Assembly (NCBI RefSeq): GCF_001975825.1
Contig: NZ_MTKN01000012.1
Location: 62,001-126,000, forward strand
DNA: 64,000 nucleotides
Direction: 5' to 3'
Source of the DNA: [Flexibacter] sp. ATCC 35208
Lineage (GTDB): Bacteria > Bacteroidota > Bacteroidia > Chitinophagales > Chitinophagaceae
How positions within the stretch are numbered: the first letter of the stretch is position 1; each line of letters starts with the position of its first letter. This document shows positions 9,715-19,339 of this stretch, in pieces. Made by a program: the position numbers and the translations under genes. A model generated the notes under the pieces. It saw only the letters and a list, made by a program, of their open reading frames with translations. It was not told where the DNA came from and made no database searches.

Positions 9715-10016
9715 TTAAAAAACTTCAAACTTAGTCCCGTTCCATTTATACAGGTGATCTGATACCGTATAATTGCCGGTAGCATAACTCTCTGTTGCAT
9801 ACTTCCTCAATGTATCAATCCCTGCTTTGTTATTACTCCCGGTGATAAAGATCAGGTCCCGGTTCGGAATCGCCACCACATAATCCCCACGGCTGGGTGT
9901 TTGGTTTTCAACGCCTCCAGATACGCATGCGCAAACTTGTCCTGACTCATCACATGACTTTTGGAGTTACAGGAAATAATCACTGATGCCAGCAGCATTA
10001 TTACAGTTAAACGCAT
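9715..10016 (-). pseudogene. Small lipoprotein gene with a frameshift
   Basis: The start at 10016 gives MRLTVIMLLASVIISCNSKS, a clear lipoprotein signal with lipobox Cys17. The frame ends early at 9852. Another frame then reads sensibly to a stop at 9715-9717 (…SRGDYVVAIPNRDLIFITGS … DHLYKWNGTKFEVF), including a well-formed C terminus. The two parts join around 9895-9920, so a single-base indel, real or a sequencing error, is likely. The intact product would be about 100 aa. It is 14 bp downstream of the DUF695-type gene and probably co-transcribed. No function is recognised. Confidence 0.6.
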
Positions 10017-10030
10017 ATGGTGTATTCTAT

Positions 10031-11113
10031 TTATTCTAAATTCCAGTTTTCCAATCTGAAGACATCCAGGGATTGCCAATATTTATCCTTATAAACGTCC
10101 CATTCTATTTCCATTTTATTCTCATATTTATTGCTGATGGCATCGGCAGCCCTTGCCATTTCACGAAATTCACGGCTAACAAAGTAAATACTCCGGCTGT
10201 TACCTGCCGTTTCGCGACCAATATCCAGGAAATCATTGTCAGGTATCAGGGCTCTCACTTCCTCTTCTATTTCATCCATGAAAGTCAGCGTCTCATTCTC
10301 TGGCAGCCCATCACTCCCATTATATTTCATAATAAATTCCAGTATCCACGGATAAGAGGAAGGATGGGCGTATTGCATGGCACCTGTATTGATCACCAGC
10401 AACATGGGCATACCGTTATTATCCTCTCCTGATAACAGGGTATAATTGTCTTTGGCTTTATCATAAATGACCCCATCGTATTTTTCTACAAACTCCTTTT
10501 CCCGCCAGTCGATATAAGCTTTCAATTTATGAATGGGGATGAGTTCCTTCTCCGTGTCATCTTTTCCGGCTACTTCCACCGAGTCAATGACTGTGACGGA
10601 CTTCAGCTCTCCCAGATAATTGTCCAAAAAGATGTATATGCCCATGAATATCTGCTCTCTATCCTCCGGAGTATACTGATCATGCACTACTGTTATACTA
10701 ATCTTATCAGGATAAGCAGGATCTTCATTGGCATAAAAAAACAGGGAATTAAAGTCAAAGCTGAAACCGCCCATACCAATAGACTGGATTTCAGTAAGGA
10801 ATGCCGGTTTGGATGCAATGAACGTCCACCCCGGGATAGCGGGTGCCGATGCTACCAGGTCTTCTACAAACGGAATGTTTTTAATCTTACCATCTGCTGT
10901 AAAAATCAGTTCAGCAGTCCCTTTATTCATGCCCGCCAGGAAGAAATAACCGTCCCTGACTTTCGCCAGCCTGTTGGCCAGCGGGTTAATAAACTGTCCC
11001 TGAATATCTTCTTCTTCTTGTAGTACCTTAAAAAAGTCCCGTTCGTGCTTTTTGAACCAACTCCAGAAATAAGCATTCGGACTGGGTTGCTTTAGAAAAT
11101 CAAATAGTCCCAT
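10031..11113 (-). CDS. DUF695-like cytoplasmic protein of unknown function
   Basis: A 360-aa acidic protein with no signal peptide and no clear membrane segment. The N-terminal half begins MGLFDFLKQPSPNAYFWSWF, and the C-terminal half resembles DUF695 (a domain ending in a Y-W-Q-S-L-type segment). Nothing catalytic can be identified by eye. It is the first gene of a two-gene leftward unit with the small lipoprotein. The DUF assignment is tentative. Confidence 0.65.
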   Translation of the reverse strand: MGLFDFLKQPSPNAYFWSWFKKHERDFFKVLQEEEDIQGQFINPLANRLAKVRDGYFFLAGMNKGTAELIFTADGKIKNIPFVEDLVASAPAIPGWTFIASKPAFLTEIQSIGMGGFSFDFNSLFFYANEDPAYPDKISITVVHDQYTPEDREQIFMGIYIFLDNYLGELKSVTVIDSVEVAGKDDTEKELIPIHKLKAYIDWREKEFVEKYDGVIYDKAKDNYTLLSGEDNNGMPMLLVINTGAMQYAHPSSYPWILEFIMKYNGSDGLPENETLTFMDEIEEEVRALIPDNDFLDIGRETAGNSRSIYFVSREFREMARAADAISNKYENKMEIEWDVYKDKYWQSLDVFRLENWNLE

Positions 11114-11207
11114 GGGGTCACGAATCTTTTAATTCAGGCGAAAGTTACTGTTTTGTCTTCAAAGTAACTACAGCGACAGTGAGCCAGCGTGAAACAGATA
11201 AAATTCT

Positions 11208-11215
11208 TAGCTTTG
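11208..11215 (+). promoter_or_regulatory. -7 element before the ATP-grasp gene
   Basis: TAGCTTTG matches the Bacteroidota TAnnTTTG consensus exactly and lies 68 bp upstream of the ATP-grasp start. No convincing -33 TTG is seen at the expected distance. Confidence 0.5.
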
Positions 11216-11282
11216 CAACGCATTAAAACATCGTGCCGAAAGGAGAACATACTGCATCGTTTTAATTATAACTGATACAAAG

Positions 11283-12155
11283 ATGAAGATTGCATACATT
11301 ACCTATGCGGGGGACATTAAATATTCCGGTGCCAATGGGTTTAATGAAAACAGTGACTTATTACCCTACTTACAAAATAAAGGCCTTGATATTGAAGCCA
11401 CTATATGGGATGACCCTACGGTAGACTGGACAAAATATGATGTAGCTTTATTAAAAACGCCCTGGGATTACCACCAGAAAATAGATGTATTCAAGGCATG
11501 GCTGGATAAGATCGAATCATTGAATATCCGTCTCCTGAATGATTATAAGGTGGTTCGCTGGAACCTGGATAAGCATTACCTGAAAGAGATCATTGCGGAT
11601 GGTTTTGATGTGATTCCTTCCGCATTTTTAGCGCAGGGCTGGCAGGGAGATCTATACCCTTTATTCGAAGCGTTAAAAACTGACACCATCATCATCAAAC
11701 CCTGCGTAAGCGGTGGTTCTAAAAATACTATTGTGGTGCACAAAGATGAAGCGGCGGACTGCTATGACAAGGTGGTAGCTTTACTGACGGATGGTGATTA
11801 CATTGTACAACCATTGATGAATGAAGTTCAGAATGGAGAATGGTCCTATACCTTCTTCAATGGTCAGTACAGCCATACTATTCTGAAAAAACCAAAAGCA
11901 GGCGACTTCAGGGTACAACAGATCTATGGCGGATCTATCGATCCCCTCTACCCTTCCGAAGAGGAAATCGCCCATGCAGCGACTTATGTAGCACAATATG
12001 CCAGGGATTGTCTGTATGCCCGTGTAGATGGATTGATGGTCAACGGTCATTTTGTGTTGATGGAACTGGAACTGATAGAGCCTTACCTGTATCTCTCCTA
12101 TGGAGAAAATGCTGTTGAAAAGTACTATCAGGCTATTTTAGCACAGATAAACTAA
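11283..12155 (+). CDS. ATP-grasp domain protein (glutathione synthetase/RimK-like)
   Basis: A 290-aa soluble protein. The N-terminal part (MKIAYITYAGD … VALLKTPWDYHQK) resembles the pre-ATP-grasp domain of prokaryotic glutathione-synthetase-like ligases. TIIIKPCVSGGSKNTIVV (about 136-153) is the ATP-grasp lysine and glycine-loop region, and GHFVLMELELIEPYLYL near the C terminus supplies the metal-binding acidic residues. Such enzymes join a carboxylate to an amine or thiol with ATP. It is a single gene with its own promoter and no biosynthetic neighbours, so the product cannot be named. Confidence 0.8.
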   Translation: MKIAYITYAGDIKYSGANGFNENSDLLPYLQNKGLDIEATIWDDPTVDWTKYDVALLKTPWDYHQKIDVFKAWLDKIESLNIRLLNDYKVVRWNLDKHYLKEIIADGFDVIPSAFLAQGWQGDLYPLFEALKTDTIIIKPCVSGGSKNTIVVHKDEAADCYDKVVALLTDGDYIVQPLMNEVQNGEWSYTFFNGQYSHTILKKPKAGDFRVQQIYGGSIDPLYPSEEEIAHAATYVAQYARDCLYARVDGLMVNGHFVLMELELIEPYLYLSYGENAVEKYYQAILAQIN

Positions 12156-12185
12156 GTCCTGCATGATTAGCAGACTTTCATAAAT

Positions 12186-12216
12186 ATTGGATTTTCAAAT
12201 AATTACAGTAAATTCG
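12186..12216 (+). promoter_or_regulatory. Promoter before the CotH-family gene
   Basis: ATTG at 12186-12189 and TAAATTCG at 12209-12216 are separated by exactly 19 bp. This is close to the Bacteroidota consensus TTTG-N19-TAnnTTTG, with one mismatch in each element. The gene start is 59 bp further on. Confidence 0.5.
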
Positions 12217-12274
12217 CCCCCTAAGAATCCCAAATTACCATTTCCGAACTATTTACGCCATAACCTCCATCCAC

Positions 12275-13813
12275 ATGAAAAGACCACAGCTTTTACAAAA
12301 AAGGCATGTTATGCTATTCCTTATTCTGACTGCCAGTTATTCCTGTAAAAAAGAAATCATTGTCCAGACATTCTCGCAGGTCGCAGCAGCAAACAACTTC
12401 TACCGGTTCTGGTTTGACACCGCCCAAAACCAACTCTACCTGAATGACACGATCAATATGACCATCAGTGGAAATACGATCACAGGCAGAATCCCATATT
12501 ATTCCAATCTAAGTAATTTAATTCCATCATTCGAGAGCGAGGGCGCCACCGTCACAGTCAATGACAGCCTGCAAACCAGCGGCGTTACTCCACAGAACTT
12601 TAAAAAGCCACTCACCTACACAATCACCAGTACTGACGGTGCTAAATCAAACTACACCGTCAACCTGGTTAACTTTACAGGATTACCTGTCATCAAAATT
12701 CAAACCGAAGCAGCTATCACCTCTAAAGATACTTATGTCAAAGGTTCGGTCACTATCGACGGTGCCGGCCAATACGCCGATCTTGGAGAAGCAAAAATGC
12801 AGATAAAGGGCCATGGCTGCACCACCTGGGGCAATCCCAAAAATCCCTACAAGATCAAATTCGACAGCAAGACTTCTGTACTCGGTGAACCTAAAGCAAA
12901 AGACTGGCTCCTGATCGCTAACTATTTTGACAAGACCATGCTACGCAATGCAACTGCCTATTACATGGGTCAATTGAGTAACCAGGACTGGACACCCCAC
13001 GGCCACTTTGCAGAAGTATTCCTGAACGAAGTGTACATCGGCACCTATCAGGTCATGGAAAAGATCGAAGCAGGTACCAACCGGGTTAACGTAGGTGACA
13101 ATGGTTATGTATTGGAAATAGACCAGCTGAACAGACTGGCGGCAGACGATATCTACTTCCAGACAATGGGCATGACCTGCACTATCAAAGATCCGGTTGT
13201 CACACCAGGCGATGCGAAATATAATTACATCCATCAGTTTGTGTACATGGCCGAAGTAGCACTCTACAGCCCTAACTTCACGGATTCTGTAGAAGGATAC
13301 AACAAATACCTGGATGTAAACAGCTTTGTTGACTGGTACCTGGTAAATGAAATTACAAAGAACAATGATGCCATTTTTTATTCCAGTTGTTACATGAACC
13401 TGAAACCTGGTGGTAAATTAAAGATGGGACCTATCTGGGATTTCGACATTTCCCTTGGGAATGTATATTATAATAATAACCAGGACTACACTGGTTTCTG
13501 GATAAAGAATGCCATCTGGATCTCCCGGCTCTTTGAAGACCCCGCATTCGTAGACAAAGTAAAAGAGCGGTGGCTCTATTTTAAAGCAAAGGAAAATGAT
13601 ATTCTGGCCTTTATTAATAAGAATGCTACCGATCTGAAATGGTCCGTGATTGAGAACAACAACAAGTATAATACACTATACAATTACACCTTTCCGAACT
13701 ATGCTATCTGGGGCTCGTACGATAATGAGGTGATTTACATGAAGACATGGCTACATAACAGAATGGCATGGCTGGATCAGGCTATTGCAGGCTTAGGTGC
13801 TTCGCCAAATTAA
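12275..13813 (+). CDS. CotH-kinase family lipoprotein
   Basis: A 512-aa protein with a lipoprotein signal (SYSC-KK, Cys24). After an Ig-like N-terminal region (to about residue 140) comes the CotH-kinase domain. Signatures are KGHGCTTWGNPKNPYKIKF, a central LNEVYIGTYQVMEKIE, and GPIWDFDISLGN, which carries the metal-binding Asp residues. Spore-coat CotH is a protein kinase, while bacterial lipoprotein relatives are mostly uncharacterised. It is a single gene with its own promoter and a terminator shared with the convergent DUF4198 gene. Confidence 0.85.
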   Translation: MKRPQLLQKRHVMLFLILTASYSCKKEIIVQTFSQVAAANNFYRFWFDTAQNQLYLNDTINMTISGNTITGRIPYYSNLSNLIPSFESEGATVTVNDSLQTSGVTPQNFKKPLTYTITSTDGAKSNYTVNLVNFTGLPVIKIQTEAAITSKDTYVKGSVTIDGAGQYADLGEAKMQIKGHGCTTWGNPKNPYKIKFDSKTSVLGEPKAKDWLLIANYFDKTMLRNATAYYMGQLSNQDWTPHGHFAEVFLNEVYIGTYQVMEKIEAGTNRVNVGDNGYVLEIDQLNRLAADDIYFQTMGMTCTIKDPVVTPGDAKYNYIHQFVYMAEVALYSPNFTDSVEGYNKYLDVNSFVDWYLVNEITKNNDAIFYSSCYMNLKPGGKLKMGPIWDFDISLGNVYYNNNQDYTGFWIKNAIWISRLFEDPAFVDKVKERWLYFKAKENDILAFINKNATDLKWSVIENNNKYNTLYNYTFPNYAIWGSYDNEVIYMKTWLHNRMAWLDQAIAGLGASPN

Positions 13814-13828
13814 AATTTCCACAATTAA

Positions 13829-13857
13829 AAATGGTCTGGAAAAACTCCAGACCATTT
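13829..13857. terminator. Bidirectional terminator
   Basis: ATGGTCTGGA (13831-13840) and its complement (13846-13855) form a hairpin with A-rich sequence before it and T-rich sequence after it. It lies between convergent genes and can serve both. Confidence 0.75.
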
Positions 13858-13882
13858 CATTTATCAAACTGCTATGTATGAT

Positions 13883-14587
13883 TTATTTCTTCACATTCAC
13901 ATTGTGGGTTACAATGTGCACGACTGATTTATAAGGTTTATCGTGGTGCGTACCTTCAGACTTCTCATTATAAGAAGCTTCCACCAGGTACTGTCCTGCC
14001 TGTAAAGGTGTAAAGTTAGCCACTCCATTTTGTCCGCTCTTTAACTCCTTCACCCAACCATCAGGAGAAATCACTTCTACCTTTGCATCTGCCAGAGGTG
14101 CTTTACCTTTATATATTGTCAATGGCACATTCCCAAAGCCTTTAGGCTCTTCGGCACCAGGTACGACAGACAGCAATGTACTGGCCGACAACTGAGAAGG
14201 ACTCTCTTTACCAACAACTACAGTAGCAGTTGCATAGTATTCAATCTTCGTTTCTCCGTATATTGTTTCGACAGTATGACTGATAGCTAAGGTATAAGTA
14301 CCTTCTGTAGCAGGGGTAAACTGACCGGCCAGACTTCTGCCGTCTGCTTTGAGGGAGATTTCCTCACGGGCGCCAGCAGGTGTGGTCACAAACAGTTTAA
14401 CATCCTTCATATTGCTAAACCAGTTGCTGACTGAATCCCTTTCATTAGCGGCATATTCTCCCAGGAACACCCGTACGTCCTGCGCCTTATTCTTTGTGCC
14501 TTTCAAAGCGGTTTCAATCCATACAGCATGGGCGGATGCAAAAAATGCGCACAATAGCAGCGCAATACTGAGGGTAAGTTTCTTCAT
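13883..14587 (-). CDS. DUF4198-like exported protein
   Basis: A 234-aa protein with a clear signal peptide ending at about residue 19. The mature part starts near HAVWIETALKG and forms two Ig/transthyretin-like segments, the second being GKAPLADAKVEVISPDGWV. DUF4198 proteins are periplasmic and often found near metal-uptake genes. His just after the cleavage site and a His-His pair near the C terminus (EGTHHDKP) would fit metal binding, but that is inference. It is divergent from fecR of locus A with 149 bp between them. Confidence 0.7.
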   Translation of the reverse strand: MKKLTLSIALLLCAFFASAHAVWIETALKGTKNKAQDVRVFLGEYAANERDSVSNWFSNMKDVKLFVTTPAGAREEISLKADGRSLAGQFTPATEGTYTLAISHTVETIYGETKIEYYATATVVVGKESPSQLSASTLLSVVPGAEEPKGFGNVPLTIYKGKAPLADAKVEVISPDGWVKELKSGQNGVANFTPLQAGQYLVEASYNEKSEGTHHDKPYKSVVHIVTHNVNVKK

Positions 14588-14736
14588 CTAGGTTGAAATT
14601 TTGCCGCAAAAATGAGGAAATCTACATAGACGAGATGCGCCAATCGGAAATTTTATTTACGCAAAACGAAATTTTTTTTTCAAAAACGGATATGACCTTT
14701 TCAATCCTTTCTTGTCTTTAACATATACCACCACAA

Positions 14737-15792
14737 ATGAAGGAAAACAAACAACTGATCGAATTACTTGAAAAATATCAGGCGGGCACTATATCTGATG
14801 AAGAAAAAGCGATGCTGGAATCCTGGTATAATATGGAGGCGGCTAAACCATCTGCCCCTGTTGACGATGTGCAGGAGAGCCTGCAACGTATTGGGAACAG
14901 GCTTCCTTTACCAAAGAAGGTTAACATCTGGCCCCGGCTCGTTGCTGCTGCTGTTGCCATATTGTTTGCAGTCAGGATCTTATTCTTCCATACAGTCAAC
15001 CCGGTAGAAAAGCCTTTGGTCAACCACATTGACACTATTCGTCCCGGTGGCAATCATGCCGTTCTGCAACTGGCCAGCGGGCGGCAAATAACGCTGAACA
15101 GCCAGCAACAGGGCATTGTGGTCAAAGGGAAACAGGTGATTTATAAGGATGGAAATGAGGTCACCAACACAAATATTGGCGTACAATACATGCAACTGAT
15201 CACCCCCAAAGGTGGTCAATACCAGATCACCCTGCCGGATGGCACCCAGGTATGGCTTAATTCCGCCACTAAACTAAAGTATCCCGACCATTTTGAAGGG
15301 GAATACAGACAGGTGGAACTGGATGGTGAAGCCTACTTCGCAGTTGAAAAAGGCACACAACCCTTTATTGTAAAGAGCCGGCAACAGACAGTACAAGTAC
15401 TGGGTACTGAATTTAATATTATGGCCTATGCAGATGAAAGCGCTATCCAGACTGCCCTGGTATCTGGTGCAGTCAAAGTAAACGAGACGCTGTTAAAACC
15501 AGGTTTTGAGGCTCATTTTTCACCTGAAGGCATACAGGTAGCACGATCTGATCTAAAAGTAGTGACAGCCTGGAAAAACGGCCTGTTTTACTTCAAAGAT
15601 GCCAGTTTACAAACCGTCATGAACCAGCTGCAACGCTGGTACGATATAGAAGTGACTTACCAATCAGAACGAAAAGGAGATGAATTTAATGGACAAATAC
15701 CGAGGGATAAACCACTGGGGAGGGTTTTGGAGATCTTAAAACTATCAGGAATCAACTTTAAAATGAATGGCCGGCAATTAATCGTATACTAA
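14737..15792 (+). CDS. FecR-family anti-sigma factor, locus A
   Basis: A 351-aa protein with the standard layout. The cytoplasmic N-terminal part (about 1-65) holds the sigma-binding region, a single membrane helix spans about 66-84, the periplasmic FecR domain includes YQITLPDGTQVWLNSATKL and VELDGEAYFAVEK, and a C-terminal DUF4974 domain ends in …LSGINFKMNGRQLIVY. It should pass the signal from the STN domain of the SusC receptor to an ECF sigma factor. No sigma gene precedes it, which is unusual; the nearest is 8.5 kb downstream at 24281. Confidence 0.92.
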   Translation: MKENKQLIELLEKYQAGTISDEEKAMLESWYNMEAAKPSAPVDDVQESLQRIGNRLPLPKKVNIWPRLVAAAVAILFAVRILFFHTVNPVEKPLVNHIDTIRPGGNHAVLQLASGRQITLNSQQQGIVVKGKQVIYKDGNEVTNTNIGVQYMQLITPKGGQYQITLPDGTQVWLNSATKLKYPDHFEGEYRQVELDGEAYFAVEKGTQPFIVKSRQQTVQVLGTEFNIMAYADESAIQTALVSGAVKVNETLLKPGFEAHFSPEGIQVARSDLKVVTAWKNGLFYFKDASLQTVMNQLQRWYDIEVTYQSERKGDEFNGQIPRDKPLGRVLEILKLSGINFKMNGRQLIVY

Positions 15793-15878
15793 TTAATTAA
15801 CTACATGAAAATCGTATTTCGTCCACCGTGATAAATATTTTATTTATCTGATTTCTCGCGTACCACAACGAAGGAAAA

Positions 15879-15953
15879 GCTGGTAAGTGAAGCAACACTT
15901 ACCAGCAGAAAACAATGCCTTGCTATCCCGCATGTCGATGGGCCGGATAGCAA
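15879..15953 (+). promoter_or_regulatory. Two consecutive stem-loops between fecR and susC
   Basis: Two perfect inverted repeats lie side by side. GCTGGTAAGTG (15879-15889) pairs with 15896-15906, and TTGCTATCC (15920-15928) pairs with 15945-15953. Neither has a T run, so they are not simple terminators. The second ends 6 bp before the first SusC start codon. They could set RNA stability or attenuation between the low-level regulator and the high-level transporter. Confidence 0.55.
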
Positions 15954-15959
15954 CTGGCT

Positions 15960-18900
15960 ATGCTTTTATTAAAATCAACCAAAAGTATGCATTTTAATCT
16001 TGGGGCTAAAATCTTTATTAGCCGGAAATCGCTGTGTACCAGCATTTCAGTAATCCTGGTACTCATTTTTGTAAGTATTCAGTCCTATGCACAGGTCACT
16101 ATCTCAGCCAAAAACATTCCTCTCGATCAGGCGTTTGATCAACTCAGCAATCAGACAGGCTATACTTTTTTTTACAATAACAAGGACATCCGCAAACTTG
16201 GAAAAGTAGATGTAGCATTCAAAAATGTAAGCCTGGAAACAGCTTTGGGACAACTTTTAAAAGGCATGCCGCTCAACTGGCATATTGTAGACAAAACAGT
16301 CGTGATCAGGGCCACGACCCCATCCAATGTACAGGATACTGTGCGGGAAATAACCGGTACGGTACGAAACCGGCTCAGTGAACCCCTGCCCCGTGTAAGC
16401 ATCAGGGTACAGAATGAAGTATACCAGACTAGCAATGATGGAGAATTTAAAATTAAGATCACTAATGAGGATGCCCCCATCTCCTTTAGTTTTATTGGTT
16501 ACCAACCTGCTGTATATAAAGCGGGACAGGCTAAAAACGGCAAACTCAATGTCGTACTCGAAGATGCCAAAATCGGTCTGAATGAAGTAGTGGTGAACGG
16601 TTATCAGGAAATACATCGCGACAACTACACAGGTACTGCTGTGGTGGTAAGTGGTGAAAAGCTGAAAGAACTGAGTCCGCAAAATCTGTTGCAGGGTATG
16701 CAGATGGTAGATCCTTCCTTTAAAATACTCAACAACAATTTCAATGGTTCTAATCCGAATAGTCTGCCAGTGATCAATGTAAGAGGATCATCTGCCCTGC
16801 CCACCGGTAGCGATGGCATACTCAGAAGGGATAACATCACCAGCTCTGTGAACCTGCCGGCCTTCATCCTGGATGGTTACGAAGTGAGTCTCGAAAAAGT
16901 ATTTGATCTTGATATGAACCGCATTGCCTCCGTTACGTTGCTGAAAGATGCGGCAGCTACCGCCATCTATGGTTCCCGCGCGGCAAACGGGGTATTGGTC
17001 ATTACGACCAAAGTACCTGCCAATGGGAAATTGCAGGTTACTTATAATCATGAAACCAATATCAATAGTCCGGACCTTACAGATTATCATGTATTGAATG
17101 CGACACAAAAACTACAGTACGAACAGCTGGCAGGCGTGTACGATGCCGGTCAGCAAAAAGTGCCACAGGATAACCTGGATGTTTTGTATTACGAGAAATT
17201 GAAAAATGTAGTCGGCGGTGTGAATACCTATTGGCTCTCACAACCACTGCGCACGGCCGTTGGCCAGAAGCATGGGGTATACCTGCAGGGTGGTGCCGAG
17301 AATTTCAGGTATGGCATCGACCTTCGCTATCAAACCAGACCCGGTGTGATGAAAGGCTCTTCCCGTGATCAGTATTCCGGCGGCATGAATTTTAGCTATA
17401 ACCTCAGCAATAGAATTAAATTCCAGAATGAGCTGACCATTACACAGGTAAAGGCAAAAGAATCTCCCTATGGCAGTTTCTCAGATTATGTAAAAACCAA
17501 CCCTTACTACCGCATTACAGATGATAACGGGAATATGCTCCGTGAACTGGAAACATGGAGTGACCGCAATGGTACAGGAGGCGCTTACCAATATGATTAT
17601 GTGCTGAATCCATTGTACAACTCCACCCTTAGCAGTTTTAATAATAACAACTATAACGAGATCATTGACAACTTTGCTGCGGAGTTTGAAATTGCCAAAG
17701 GACTTCGCGTACGTGGTCAGATGAGTTTTACGAACAGACAAACCAATGGCGATAATTTTCTCTCCCCGCTGGCCAATGAATTTTATTTCTATGCGGCCTC
17801 TGAGACGGATCAGAAAGGTTCTTATACCAGTAGTAAAACAAAAGAAACTTATTGGGATGGAAACATTCGCCTGAACTATGTAAAGCAAATCCGCGAACAT
17901 AGCATCAACCTTGTAGCAGGTGCGAATATCAGAACTGAATTTTCCGACTATTCTTCTTTTACGGCGATAGGCTTTCCCAATGATCGTTTTACCAGCGTAG
18001 GTTTTGCCAAAGGGTATGCAGAAGGTGCCCACCCCAGTAGCAATATAGAAAGGTCAAGATTGTTTGGCGACTTTATCAGTACGAACTACTCTTATAAAGA
18101 CAGGTACCTGATGGATGCCACTGTGCGTACAGACGGTTCTTCTAAATTTGGTACGGACAACAGACTGGCACCTTTCTGGTCTTTGGGTGTAGGCTGGAAC
18201 CTGCATAAGGAAGCCTGGTTCAGCAATCCTGCTATCAGCCAGTTAAGGCTTCGTTTTACAACAGGTCTTACCGGCTCTGTGCAATTCAGTCCTTATCTCT
18301 CCCGCACAACCTATACATATGATCAGGATAACTGGTACTCCTCCGGCATAGGCGCTACCGTTGATAATTACGGCAATAAAAACCTGGGATGGCAAAAAAC
18401 ACGCAGCACAGATTTCGGCTTCGATCTCGGTCTCTTCAATGACAGGATCTTCCTTTCTCCCCGTGTGTACTATAAACTTACAAAGGACCTATTGGCGGAT
18501 ATCAGTATCGCTCCTTCAACAGGTTTTAGTTCCTACAAAGAAAACCTGGGAGACATGGAGAATAAAGGGATTGAACTCAGTATGCGGGCTGTGGTGGTAC
18601 AAAACAGGAATTGGGGTATAAATGTCTATGCTAACCTTGTACACAATACCAACAAGATCGTCCGCATTTCCAATTCACTGGAAGCCTATAACAACAAAGT
18701 TAACCAGGAACAGGAGAATAACAGCAATTATAAAGGGGTACCATTGCTCCGTTACAAAGAGGGGCAATCATATGATGCGATCTATGCTGTACGCTCACTG
18801 GGTATTGACCCGGAAAATGGGAAAGAGATATTTGTAAAACAGGATGGTACACTTACCTACCAATGGGATGCCCGTGATGTAAGGGTAGTTGGCGATGCCA

Positions 18901-19334
18901 CCCCATTTGCACAAGGTTCATTTGGTGGTTCATTTCATTATAAGAAATTCATGATGAGTATCAACTTCCAGACAGAGTTCGGTGGAGACATGTACAACCA
19001 GACACTGGTAGACAGGGTAGAAAATGCCAATCCCCGGTACAATGTAGACAGTCGTGTATTTGCAGAGAAATGGAAGCAACCGGGAGATAAAACATTTTAC
19101 AAAAGTATTTCAGACTGGGGACAGACACAGGTATCCTCCCGTTTTATTCAGCCAAACAACGTACTGTCTCTGCAATCTATCTATTGCTCTTATGACCTGC
19201 GTGTAGTAAAAAAAATGGTACGACTGGGAATGACGGCCAATGACATTTTGCGCTGGTCATCAGTAGAGCAGGAAAGAGGGATTGACTATCCCTTTGCGCG
19301 TAGCATCACCTTTTCATTACAAGCCCAATTCTGA
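15960..19334 (+). CDS. SusC/RagA TonB-dependent outer-membrane receptor with STN domain, locus A
   Basis: A 1124-aa outer-membrane importer. A signal peptide ends near residue 44 (SIQSYAQ). The STN signalling domain (about 45-115, VTISAKNIPLDQAFDQLSNQ) is followed by a CarboxypepD_reg-like domain (about 130-210), the plug (around 220-350, including LNEVVVNGYQ and a later DAAATAIYGSRAANGV) and the beta-barrel. The STN domain ties it to the FecR encoded upstream, a trans-envelope signalling design. The start could instead be 15987 (MHFNLGAKIF), which gives a more ordinary signal peptide. It pairs with the SusD gene 5 bp downstream. Confidence 0.95.
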   Translation: MLLLKSTKSMHFNLGAKIFISRKSLCTSISVILVLIFVSIQSYAQVTISAKNIPLDQAFDQLSNQTGYTFFYNNKDIRKLGKVDVAFKNVSLETALGQLLKGMPLNWHIVDKTVVIRATTPSNVQDTVREITGTVRNRLSEPLPRVSIRVQNEVYQTSNDGEFKIKITNEDAPISFSFIGYQPAVYKAGQAKNGKLNVVLEDAKIGLNEVVVNGYQEIHRDNYTGTAVVVSGEKLKELSPQNLLQGMQMVDPSFKILNNNFNGSNPNSLPVINVRGSSALPTGSDGILRRDNITSSVNLPAFILDGYEVSLEKVFDLDMNRIASVTLLKDAAATAIYGSRAANGVLVITTKVPANGKLQVTYNHETNINSPDLTDYHVLNATQKLQYEQLAGVYDAGQQKVPQDNLDVLYYEKLKNVVGGVNTYWLSQPLRTAVGQKHGVYLQGGAENFRYGIDLRYQTRPGVMKGSSRDQYSGGMNFSYNLSNRIKFQNELTITQVKAKESPYGSFSDYVKTNPYYRITDDNGNMLRELETWSDRNGTGGAYQYDYVLNPLYNSTLSSFNNNNYNEIIDNFAAEFEIAKGLRVRGQMSFTNRQTNGDNFLSPLANEFYFYAASETDQKGSYTSSKTKETYWDGNIRLNYVKQIREHSINLVAGANIRTEFSDYSSFTAIGFPNDRFTSVGFAKGYAEGAHPSSNIERSRLFGDFISTNYSYKDRYLMDATVRTDGSSKFGTDNRLAPFWSLGVGWNLHKEAWFSNPAISQLRLRFTTGLTGSVQFSPYLSRTTYTYDQDNWYSSGIGATVDNYGNKNLGWQKTRSTDFGFDLGLFNDRIFLSPRVYYKLTKDLLADISIAPSTGFSSYKENLGDMENKGIELSMRAVVVQNRNWGINVYANLVHNTNKIVRISNSLEAYNNKVNQEQENNSNYKGVPLLRYKEGQSYDAIYAVRSLGIDPENGKEIFVKQDGTLTYQWDARDVRVVGDATPFAQGSFGGSFHYKKFMMSINFQTEFGGDMYNQTLVDRVENANPRYNVDSRVFAEKWKQPGDKTFYKSISDWGQTQVSSRFIQPNNVLSLQSIYCSYDLRVVKKMVRLGMTANDILRWSSVEQERGIDYPFARSITFSLQAQF

Positions 19335-19339
19335 TTATC

